Made by a program: the position numbers and the translations under genes
Assembly: GCF_000750005.1 (NCBI RefSeq)
Contig: NZ_JPYA01000133.1
Location: 1-29,859, forward strand
Reading direction: 5' to 3'
Length of the DNA stretch: 29,859 nucleotides
Source of the DNA: Geobacillus icigianus
GTDB lineage: Bacteria; Bacillota; Bacilli; Bacillales; Anoxybacillaceae
Notes under the pieces: generated by a model
What the model was told of the DNA's origin: nothing
The model's input: only the letters and a program-made list of their open reading frames with translations
Database searches by the model: none
In this document: piece after piece, positions 1 through 6,368 of the stretch
Numbering within the stretch: position 1 is the stretch's first letter
Layout: each line of letters opens with the position of its first letter

Positions 1-2
1 GC

Positions 3-436
3 TTTTTATTAAAAATCACTTCTGATGAAAAACTTATTGAAGATGTTATACAAGAAGTATTTTCAAAAATGCTCCTTAACCCTGAAAAAATATTGGAGGT
101 GAAGTATATAAGAAGTTGGTTAATGGTAAGCACAAGAAATCTACTCATTGATCATTTTAGAAAAAAAAGCCGCACTTACTGAACGATGAAGAAGTCATTA
201 CAGATTTACTTATTACGGACCTAAGTCCAGAGAAAAATTTGCTATTAAAAAGCTCAATTGACGATATCCTTAAAGATTTATCCAAAGCAGATAAAACACT
301 TCTTCTTGCTAAAGAATACTACGGATATACGTATGAGGAAATATCTGTACTTCTAAATATACCCATATCAACAATAAAATCAAGGATATTTCGTCTCAAG
401 AAGCGCCTTATATCAAGAATTCATCGGAGTGATTAG
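3..436 (+). pseudogene. ECF-type RNA polymerase sigma factor, 5'-truncated and frameshifted
   Basis: The gene enters from outside the window, so its N-terminus is missing. Frame 3 (3-182) reads a sigma-70 region 2 tail, with VIQEVFSKML, then RSWLMVSTRNLLIDHFRKK, and stops at 180-182. The same protein continues in frame 2 from about 161 as KPHLLNDEEVITDLL and runs to 436, including a region 4 helix-turn-helix (YTYEEISVLLNIPISTIKSRI). The two frames meet in a run of eight A's at 161-168; a ninth A would restore one continuous protein. ECF factors direct RNA polymerase to a small regulon and are held inactive by the anti-sigma factor encoded next door, whose start follows this stop closely. The gene may be dead, may be rescued by slippage on the A run, or may carry a sequencing error. 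The family call is firm; its state is open. Confidence 0.8.
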
Positions 437-437
437 C

Positions 438-917
438 ATGACTGATTTCGAAAAAATCCATGTTTTAACAAAGGAATTATTGGTCATATACAACGAGTTA
501 GATGAAGAAGCTAAGAGCATTGTAGATGAACATATCACAAGTTGCCCGGATTGTAAAGGGCTTTTTGAGACATATCATGGCACTTTTGTCTTTAACAATC
601 AGAGATTTTGTTTGGAACAAGCTGAACAATCGACGGAGATTAAGCCATTTAAAAAATTAATCCAATTTAAGACCATAATGTACGTTTTACTGATTGGTAT
701 AAGATTTCTTCTGTTAAGCTTAATTTTAAACAAGAGCTTTGACCCGACACGTCCTGCTCTTTTAAGAGGGAGCTTAATTGTTTATTACTTCCCATTTGTA
801 GGTCTTTCTAATATTGTTACATTTGTTTTTTATCGGAAATCCTGGTTTTGGATTATGCTTTTGTTTGATATTTTGATACTTTTGTTTTCTGCAGATCTGA
901 TCTATACATTCTTTTAG
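438..917 (+). CDS. Membrane-bound anti-sigma factor with zinc-finger (zf-HC2/ZAS) domain
   Basis: The N-terminal cytoplasmic part carries the HxxxCxxC signature of zinc anti-sigma factors (EHITSCPDC, about residues 34-42). Three hydrophobic segments follow, near TIMYVLLIGIRFLLLSLIL, SLIVYYFPFVGLSNIVTFVF and WIMLLFDILILLFSADLIY, so the C-terminal half is membrane-embedded. In this family the ZAS domain binds the ECF sigma factor and releases it on an envelope signal; the partner here should be the sigma factor just upstream. The ATG at 438 is preferred because GGAG at 426-429 lies 8 bases before it; an in-frame GTG at 429 would put that GGAG on the start itself. The two genes are packed as one operon. 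If the sigma factor is dead, this protein has lost its partner. Confidence 0.8.
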   Translation: MTDFEKIHVLTKELLVIYNELDEEAKSIVDEHITSCPDCKGLFETYHGTFVFNNQRFCLEQAEQSTEIKPFKKLIQFKTIMYVLLIGIRFLLLSLILNKSFDPTRPALLRGSLIVYYFPFVGLSNIVTFVFYRKSWFWIMLLFDILILLFSADLIYTFF

Positions 918-960
918 GCATGCTCAATACAATTTGTAAAAGAGGAGAGGGGTTTTACAG

Positions 961-1278
961 ATGAAAAATCTTTCGATGATAGCAGGACTTTTAGGGATAT
1001 TTGTATCATTGGCAGCACAACTTTTGGCAATAAATGATGACGATTATCACTTTGGAAATATTTGGTTCATAGGAGTTTTAGGTGGAATCATAGGTACTTG
1101 GGCAGCCTTTTCAATAAACATTAACAATAAGAAAGCAACTGTACTGCTTATCATTTCTTTATTATTAGGATTTGCTGGAATAGGTTCTTTATATTCTATT
1201 TCTGCTTTTCTTCAATTCATCACTTTGATTTATCTTGCATATAAACACTTTCATGCGAAGGGAGATAAACATAAATGA
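961..1278 (+). CDS. Small multi-spanning membrane protein of unknown function
   Basis: This 105-residue protein has three or four hydrophobic segments: an N-terminal one (SMIAGLLGIFVSLAAQLL), a Gly-rich one (FIGVLGGIIGTWAAFSI), TVLLIISLLLGFAGIGSLY, and FLQFITLIYLAYK before a basic tail ending in KGDKHK. I recognise no family motif. GAGGAGAGGGG at 944-954 supplies a ribosome binding site before the ATG. It lies 43 bases after the anti-sigma gene on the same strand and is probably in that operon, perhaps as a sensor partner or a target of the sigma factor; that role is inference. The stop codon is one base before the inverted repeat taken as the left end of the insertion sequence, so the coding end seems intact but anything once downstream is cut off. 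Confidence 0.65.
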   Translation: MKNLSMIAGLLGIFVSLAAQLLAINDDDYHFGNIWFIGVLGGIIGTWAAFSININNKKATVLLIISLLLGFAGIGSLYSISAFLQFITLIYLAYKHFHAKGDKHK

Positions 1279-1328
1279 ACTGTAGATGAGCAAATTTGCT
1301 AACATAAATTGACAGCTAAACAAAAAAG

Positions 1329-1396
1329 GAGACATGAACCCAGCTCCTTGAGTAAAATAGATGTGCTCAAACTACCCACAAGGAGGTTCATGTCTC
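1329..1396 (+). promoter_or_regulatory. Hairpin covering the transposase ribosome binding site
   Basis: GAGACATGAACC at 1329-1340 pairs perfectly with 1385-1396, directly before the ATG at 1397. CTCCTTG at 1344-1350 also pairs with CAAGGAG at 1379-1385, so the AGGAGG Shine-Dalgarno (1381-1386) is buried in the stem. In IS10 and IS50, similar structures form only in transcripts entering from outside and block transposase translation. The same role is inferred here. Confidence 0.6.
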
Positions 1397-2582
1397 ATGA
1401 ATAGATTAGCACATCATCAAGGAATCCACAAGTTTTTCATGACGCTGGGATTGGCGCTTTATTTCTCGAAACCGGTCATCAAGCATCTCGTTCATATTGT
1501 GGATGCCTTGACTACCAAGGGATTTTCGGGAACATTGACCGATGTCCATCACTGGAGTTTTCATCCCAATCATCGAACCACGCTCAGCCATTTTTTCACG
1601 AAAAGCCCTTGGGATGAAGAGACGTTGCTTCGCAAACTCCAGCAATGGATCCTTCATCGCATCCAGCGAATCGCCAAACAGGAGAATCAACCCCTTTTTG
1701 TTTCGATTGATGATACGATTTGCCAAAAAACGAAGCCTTCGTCACGGGCTGCCCGCGCCATTCAAGGGTGTGATTGGCACTACTCGCACAAAGATCATCA
1801 ATCCGTTTGGGGGCATTCGCTCGTTTGGCTGATGGTGCATACTTTCTCGCAAGCGTTCCCGTTCGCCTTTCGTCTGTATGACAAGACGGCGGGAAGAAGC
1901 AAGATCGACCTAGCGATCGAGATGCTTTCCTCGCTCAAGGGGAAGCGGGCTCAGCCGGTGTATGTGCTCATGGATTCGTGGTATCCGTCCCAAGCGCTCA
2001 TCGAAGCCTGCCTGAAACAAGGATTCCATGTCATCGCCATGCTCAAGACGAACCGGATTCTCTATCCGAAAGGTATCGCCATCCAAGCGAAGAAGTTCGC
2101 CCGCTATATCGAGCCCAACGACACCCACCTCGTCACGGTGGGGAAGGAGCGTTACCGCGTGTATCGCTACGAGGGAGCGATCCATGGCCTCGATGACGCG
2201 GTGGTGCTGCTGGCTTGGAAGGCGGATGAACCGATGACGCCAGATCATCTCCATGTCGTCTTGAGCACCGACCGGGAGCTAGGCGATGAAGAGATCTTGC
2301 GTTATTATGCCCAGCGCTGGACGATCGAATGCGTTTTCCGGCAGGCCAAAGACCAGCTGAAGTCAGGTGGACCGTGTTCGTCACATTCGGGCGGTGAAAC
2401 GGTATTGGGCAGTGGTGCTCTTAGCCTGTGTATACAGCATCGCGGAATCTCAACAAGACCTCTCTTCCGGCCTAGAGCTTCTTCGTTCTCGGAAAGGGCA
2501 CAGCATCGTCGAGTTCATCTACGATGCCGCGAAGCAAGAGATTCCCATTGATGTGATCAAAAAACAGCTCCATGTCGCCTAA
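1397..2582 (+). pseudogene. IS4-superfamily DDE transposase, frameshifted near its C-terminus
   Basis: The ATG at 1397 follows AGGAGG by 10 bases and begins MNRLAHHQGIHKF. Catalytic features are visible in order: an Asp in VSIDDTICQK, an Asp in VLMDSWYPS, and the Glu in YAQRWTIECVFRQAK, which fits the Y-x2-R-x3-E-x6-K signature of the IS4 superfamily. Just after AKDQLK (about 2362-2370) the frame is lost: the first frame runs as nonsense to 2551, while conserved-looking sequence continues in another frame as VRHIRAVKRYWAVVLLAC to the stop at 2580-2582. The shift equals a one-base insertion or two-base deletion. All three catalytic residues precede it, so a truncated enzyme could be made, but activity is doubtful. 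I see no slippery heptamer to suggest programmed frameshifting. Confidence 0.8.
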
Positions 2583-2715
2583 GGGGTCCCCTGTTTGTCT
2601 CTTAGGGAATGGAAATGACTGTAATAAAAAATGCTCATCTACAGATACTAAAATTTATTCTGTATGTCTCCATATTCGTTCAATTTAGATATAACGCAAA
2701 TCTATAATCACAAGA

Positions 2716-2761
2716 TTTTTTCACCCTATAAATGTACAATGTGCATTGTAGAGTGATAAAA
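2716..2761. repeat. Nested palindrome in the AT-rich gap before the Lrp gene
   Basis: TACAATG at 2735-2741 and CATTGTA at 2744-2750 form a 7-bp inverted repeat with a 2-base spacer. An outer pair, TTTTTTCAC (2716-2724) and GTGATAAAA (2753-2761), matches at eight of nine positions. It could be an operator or a hairpin left from a lost gene. No T run follows on the minus strand, so it is not an obvious terminator for the Lrp gene. The rest of 2645-2802 shows nothing else. Confidence 0.4.
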
Positions 2762-2802
2762 TTTTACCCACATAAGTGAAATAATTATCCACTATTTATT
2801 TC

Positions 2803-3258
2803 TCATCGCAGTAAAGGAGTATGTGCTTCTAAATTATTTTTTATTTTCACTTCCGAGAATATGATATGTGTAAGGGTTGTTGCAAAAGCAGAAACGCCAT
2901 TAATAAATTCTTCAATTTCCTCTAATCGACTAACTGTCAGCATCACCATATAGCATGCTTGTCCAGCAATACGGTAACAAGATAGCGCTGTTGGATATTG
3001 TTCAATAAACTCTTTAAACCGTTTATGTTCTCCGTTTTTAATTGTCACTTCAATAATACAATCTATTGTAAATCCTAGTTTTTTTCTATTCACCTGAATT
3101 GTGTATCCTTCAATCACTCCACTATCCTCTAATCTTTTTACTCTTTCGGTTACAGAGGGAGGTGACAGGTTAACTTTCCTTCCTAATTCTCTCATTGATA
3201 AACGGGAGTCTCTCTTTAACTCTGCAATAATTTTTAAATCAATCTCATCTATTTTCAT
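2803..3258 (-). CDS. Lrp/AsnC-family transcriptional regulator
   Basis: The 151-residue length is typical of the family. Residues 1-60 form the winged helix-turn-helix (IDLKIIAELKRDSRLSMREL, then LSPPSVTERVKRLEDSGVI, the classic recognition helix). The remainder is the RAM ligand-binding domain (YRIAGQACYMVMLTV and the following helix). Such proteins bind DNA as dimers or octamers and often respond to amino acids. The gene is divergent from the AhpD-like gene starting 123 bases away, so that gene and itself are the likely targets; this is inferred from layout. Upstream of the start the minus strand reads AAAGGATGG, a usable ribosome binding site. Its low GC matches the accessory segment. Confidence 0.9.
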   Translation of the reverse strand: MKIDEIDLKIIAELKRDSRLSMRELGRKVNLSPPSVTERVKRLEDSGVIEGYTIQVNRKKLGFTIDCIIEVTIKNGEHKRFKEFIEQYPTALSCYRIAGQACYMVMLTVSRLEEIEEFINGVSAFATTLTHIIFSEVKIKNNLEAHTPLLR

Positions 3259-3299
3259 TTGTAAACCATCCTTTCATTTTTTGTTTCATATGAACGGTA

Positions 3300-3327
3300 T
3301 TTTCAACAAATTCATTTTATATACAAT
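3300..3327 (+). promoter_or_regulatory. Possible sigma-A promoter for the AhpD-like gene
   Basis: TTTTCA at 3300-3305 and TACAAT at 3322-3327 are separated by 16 bases, about 55 bases before the start codon. The -35 box matches the consensus at four of six positions and the -10 at five of six. It lies in the Lrp divergent region, where that regulator could act. Not experimentally supported. Confidence 0.35.
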
Positions 3328-3381
3328 ACCAATACGCCTCAAGTTTTTTTAAAATGAAGGAAACAAGGGAGGGTGGAATCG

Positions 3382-3810
3382 ATGGCTAGAATCTCATTCT
3401 CTTTACATGGAGAAACACCATTTCAACGGTTGCTGGGGCATAATAGACAGATTATGGAATTGTGGAATCAGTTAGGGGATCTGCTTGGGGCAGATGGAAC
3501 ATTATCTGCCGAACTGAAAGAACAAGTGAGAAGGACATTGGCGCAAAAGAACGGTTGTGAATATTGTCAGGCAAAAGGAAAACCTGAACCTCATTTGTTT
3601 GACAAGAAAACTTCGCTGGCCGTAGGGTTTGCGGAAGTATTTTTAAAGCAAAGAGATGCTATTGACGAATCCACTTTTTCTATATTAAAAGAGGAATTTA
3701 GTGATCAGGAAATAAGTGAATTGTGTGCATTCATTTGTTTTACGACAGCATCTCAATATTTTGGAGCTATGATGAATTTACAGCCAAATGAAAAAAGTGA
3801 AGGTGTGTAA
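3382..3810 (+). CDS. AhpD/carboxymuconolactone decarboxylase-like protein
   Basis: From the ATG at 3382 the protein has 142 residues (MARISFSLHGETPFQRLLGH). The signature is CEYCQAKGK, a CxxC in the AhpD-like alpha-helical fold, preceded by LSAELKEQVRRTLAQKNGC. In AhpD the two cysteines act as a thiol redox pair supporting peroxiredoxin; in decarboxylases of the family the cysteines are absent, so a redox role is the better inference. The second half (FLKQRDAIDESTFSILKEEFSDQEISELCAF) is the usual helical continuation. GGGAGGG at 3368-3373 is 8 bases from ATG 3382; an upstream GTG at 3373 overlaps it and is disfavoured. It is divergent from the Lrp-type regulator, a plausible controller. The physiological substrate cannot be told. 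Confidence 0.75.
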   Translation: MARISFSLHGETPFQRLLGHNRQIMELWNQLGDLLGADGTLSAELKEQVRRTLAQKNGCEYCQAKGKPEPHLFDKKTSLAVGFAEVFLKQRDAIDESTFSILKEEFSDQEISELCAFICFTTASQYFGAMMNLQPNEKSEGV

Positions 3811-3865
3811 GCTTCGTAAATTTGGGAGGGGGTAATCAAGTATATATACCGGAGGTGAATGAGTC

Positions 3866-3925
3866 ATGGTGTGGAAAATAAAATGCGAATGTGAGGAACG
3901 CATGGAAGCTAATAGTCAGAAATAA
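3866..3925 (+). CDS. Possible 19-residue ORF with a strong ribosome binding site
   Basis: GGAGGTG at 3851-3857 stands 8 bases before an ATG that opens MVWKIKCECEERMEANSQK and then stops. The signal is good but the peptide is short, has only a CEC pair of note, and matches nothing I recognise. It may be the head of a gene that decayed, since a remnant lies just downstream. Confidence 0.25.
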   Translation: MVWKIKCECEERMEANSQK

Positions 3926-3956
3926 AAAATGATAAAATACCCGTGGTGCTAGTTGA

Positions 3957-3988
3957 GCGCTACTAGAATCAATTGTAGCGGGCTTTTT
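3957..3988 (+). terminator. Probable Rho-independent terminator
   Basis: CGCTAC (3958-3963) pairs with GTAGCG (3975-3980) and is followed by GGC and five T's. It would end transcription of the AhpD-like gene, although the stem is only 6 bp with an 11-base loop. Confidence 0.5.
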
Positions 3989-4202
3989 ACATCTTTGCAT
4001 CAAGAATGGTTATAAATTAAGGGCGTATCAATATAGTGATGGAGGCAATGGTCATGGAATAGTATGGGCTATACCTGTTGATAAAGAGCTACCAGCTCCA
4101 ATAGAGTGCGAGCGTTTCGATGGTCATTTTCTGCCTGCACCGAAACTACCCTTTGCTTGGCTAGATTTCATGCAAGCTCATGCGCTTTCGTTGACTTCTT
4201 GA
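3957..4202 (+). pseudogene. Start-less remnant of an unrecognised gene
   Basis: Frame 3 stays open for about 80 codons to the TGA at 4200-4202 and reads like real protein (IKNGYKLRAYQYSDGG, HGIVWAIPVDKELPAPIE, FLPAPKLPFAWLDFMQA). No usable start codon with a ribosome binding site precedes the protein-like part, and its 5' end runs through a terminator-like hairpin. I read it as the 3' part of a lost gene. The family is unknown to me. It sits exactly where AT-rich accessory DNA gives way to GC-rich core DNA. Confidence 0.35.
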
Positions 4203-4242
4203 CGGCAATCCATCATAATATTGTTTTGTTACCGGAAATGAG

Positions 4243-4266
4243 GCGCGCAACAAAAGTGTTGCGCGC
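4243..4266. other. Perfect 10-bp GC-rich hairpin at the island/core boundary
   Basis: GCGCGCAACA (4243-4252) and TGTTGCGCGC (4257-4266) pair perfectly around AAAG. No T run follows on the plus strand (only TTAT), so terminator function is uncertain. It lies 47 bases before the ypvA start and marks the end of the AT-rich segment. Confidence 0.5.
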
Positions 4267-4313
4267 TTATGCATGATGACGCGGGAGTTTATGCCAATTG
4301 GAGGGGTACGGCG

Positions 4314-6251
4314 ATGAGCCATCAGCGTTATCCGTTTGCGTTGGAAAAAAACGAGAATTTTTTTGATAAGCTCAGCCAATGGATCGGCGACGTCTTTTAT
4401 GATATTTTGCCTGAGGCCGGCTTTGAGCTGCGCGATGAGCAAATTTATATGGCGTTTCAACTCGAGCGGGTGTTTCGCGAGAAAAAGGTGATTTTTGCCG
4501 AAGCGGGGGTCGGGACGGGAAAGACGATCGTTTATTTGCTGTATGCGATTTGCTACGCCCGTTATGCCGGTAAACCAGCCATCATTGCTTGCGCCGACGA
4601 AACGTTGATTGAGCAGCTCGTCAAAAAAGAAGGCGATATTGCTAAGCTGTCCGAGGTGCTCGGGTTGGACATTGACGTTCGGCTTGCCAAGTCGCCGGAT
4701 CAATATTTATGTTTAAATAAACTGGAAGAAGTCACGACGTACCTCGATGAGGACATCGAACTGTATGAGCAAATTTATGACGAGCTTCCCGCGTTCGTCC
4801 ATGACTACCAACCGATGCAGTCGTTTTATCGCTATGGCGACCGAAAGGAATACGCCCACCTTACCGACGAGCAGTGGAAAAAAATCGCCTGGGATCCGTT
4901 TCAAGACTGTTTCACGTGCGAGAAGCGGCATCGCTGCGGCCAGACGCTTTGGCGCGACTATTACCGAAAAGCGGCCGATTTGATCGTCTGCTCGCACGAT
5001 TTTTATATGGAACACGTGTGGACGTATGAGGCGCGTCGGCGGGAAGGCCAGCTGCCGCTCTTGCCGGAAGCGAGCTGTGTGGTGTTTGACGAGGGTCACT
5101 TGCTTGAATTTGCCGCGCAAAAGGCGTTGACTTATCGAATGAAAGAGACGACGCTTGAGACGCTGCTCACACGGCTTCTTGAAAACGACATCCGCGAAGA
5201 GCTCGCTTATGCCATTGAAGAAGCGCTCGCGACGAGCAGCCGCTTTTTTGCTGAGTTGAAGGCGTGCGCGAAGGATGTCCCCGGTTCGAATCGAAAGGAA
5301 ATTGTCTCGTCGCCTAAGCTTCAGCAATGGGCGAAGAAGTTGCGTAGTGAAATTGTGGAAATCGGCAACGAGCTCGTGTTTGAGAGCGAAACGTATACGA
5401 TCGACCATTACCAGCTCAACATCGTTGATGAATATTTGGATCAAATTCAGTACTCGCTTGATCTGTTTTTAACGAACGCCGATGCCATCACGTGGCTTGA
5501 ATCGTCGCGTCACGAGGCGACGTTTGTCGTCATGCCGCGCACGGTTCAGGAAGTGTTGCGCGAAAAAGTGTTCAGCAAACGCATGCCGTTTGTTTTTTCA
5601 TCGGCAACCCTATCAAACGGAAAATCGTTCGAATATATCGCGCAAAGTTTAGGCATCGACGACTACTTGTCGTTCAGCGTGCCGTCGCCGTTTGATTATG
5701 ACGAACAGATGGCGATTTATATGCCGACGTTCCGCGCAGACGAGACGCTGTTTGCCAAAAAGTGCGAGTATGCGCTCAACAAGCTGCGCGAAACCGGGGG
5801 GCGGGCGCTCCTTTTGTTCCCGACGCGCGAGGAGCTGCTCGAGTTCAAAGAAGCGGCTGCCGGCGAACCGTTTTCGTTTTTGTTTGAAGGCGACCGCGAA
5901 ATTAGCGATTTGGTCGCTGAGTTTCAGCGCAACGAAGAGACGGTGCTTTGTTCGGAACATTTATGGGAAGGGCTGGACATCCCGGGACCGTCGCTTTCAA
6001 ACGTCATCATTTGGTCGCTGCCGTATCCGCCGAACGATCCGGTGTTTCAGGCGAAGCGAAAAGCGTATCACAATCCATTTTGGGACGTCGATGTGCCGTA
6101 TATGTTGCTTCGACTTCGCCAAGGGGTCGGACGGCTCATCCGCACGCGCGACGACCGCGGCCTCGTTTCCATTTTCATCACCGATCGGGAAGATGGACGG
6201 GTTGTTGCATCGATCAAAGACGTGTTGCCGACAACGGTGAGGGAGGAATGA
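4314..6251 (+). CDS. ypvA: DinG/XPD-type Fe-S superfamily 2 DNA helicase (YpvA-like)
   Basis: This ATP-dependent helicase of 645 residues is close to the expected length of Bacillus YpvA. Motif I is AGVGTGKT (64-71) and motif II is DEGH (259-262). The nucleic-acid motifs end in QGVGRLIRTRDDRG, the arginine-finger motif VI. Four cysteines between motifs I and II (C133, C199, C202, C208, the last three in CFTCEKRHRC) match the 4Fe-4S cluster of the XPD/DinG group, which unwinds 5' to 3'. Family members act on damaged, R-loop or structured DNA; the exact role of YpvA is not settled. ATG 4314 has GGAGGGG 7 bases upstream; the in-frame ATG at 4269 has no such site and lies at the hairpin edge. The gene is followed by its own terminator and then ypwA, the same pairing as in Bacillus. 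Confidence 0.9.
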   Translation: MSHQRYPFALEKNENFFDKLSQWIGDVFYDILPEAGFELRDEQIYMAFQLERVFREKKVIFAEAGVGTGKTIVYLLYAICYARYAGKPAIIACADETLIEQLVKKEGDIAKLSEVLGLDIDVRLAKSPDQYLCLNKLEEVTTYLDEDIELYEQIYDELPAFVHDYQPMQSFYRYGDRKEYAHLTDEQWKKIAWDPFQDCFTCEKRHRCGQTLWRDYYRKAADLIVCSHDFYMEHVWTYEARRREGQLPLLPEASCVVFDEGHLLEFAAQKALTYRMKETTLETLLTRLLENDIREELAYAIEEALATSSRFFAELKACAKDVPGSNRKEIVSSPKLQQWAKKLRSEIVEIGNELVFESETYTIDHYQLNIVDEYLDQIQYSLDLFLTNADAITWLESSRHEATFVVMPRTVQEVLREKVFSKRMPFVFSSATLSNGKSFEYIAQSLGIDDYLSFSVPSPFDYDEQMAIYMPTFRADETLFAKKCEYALNKLRETGGRALLLFPTREELLEFKEAAAGEPFSFLFEGDREISDLVAEFQRNEETVLCSEHLWEGLDIPGPSLSNVIIWSLPYPPNDPVFQAKRKAYHNPFWDVDVPYMLLRLRQGVGRLIRTRDDRGLVSIFITDREDGRVVASIKDVLPTTVREE

Positions 6252-6272
6252 AGTTCCTCCTTTTTCTTTTTC
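6242..6272 (+). terminator. Terminator of ypvA, with the stop codon in the loop
   Basis: GGAGGAA (6242-6248) pairs with TTCCTCC (6254-6260), followed by TTTTTCTTTTTC. The loop TGAAG contains the ypvA stop codon (6249-6251). Confidence 0.8.
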
Positions 6273-6368
6273 GTTTAGCGAAAGATTTTTTCGCTTGCGG
6301 CAGGAAAAACGACTTGTCTTATGGAAGTAAATAGCTGGCCATCAAATCAACAGGGGGACTTGAACGAC

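Larger units (their letters stand above)
1280..2644 (+). mobile_element. Insertion sequence of the IS4/IS701 superfamily, apparently inactive
   Basis: A perfect 13-bp inverted repeat, CTGTAGATGAGCA at 1280-1292 and its complement at 2632-2644, brackets one transposase gene and gives an element of about 1365 bp, a normal size for this superfamily. The flanks TGAA and ATAC show no target duplication, so the copy may be old or recombined, or the true ends may lie slightly inside. The element is much richer in GC than the AT-rich segment around it, which fits a host-adapted element landing in foreign DNA. Its transposase is frameshifted. Exact ends are inferred from the repeat alone. Confidence 0.65.

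Noticed and set aside
2367..2582. 71-residue frame as an independent gene.
   Set aside because: It continues the transposase sequence after a frameshift and has no start signals of its own.
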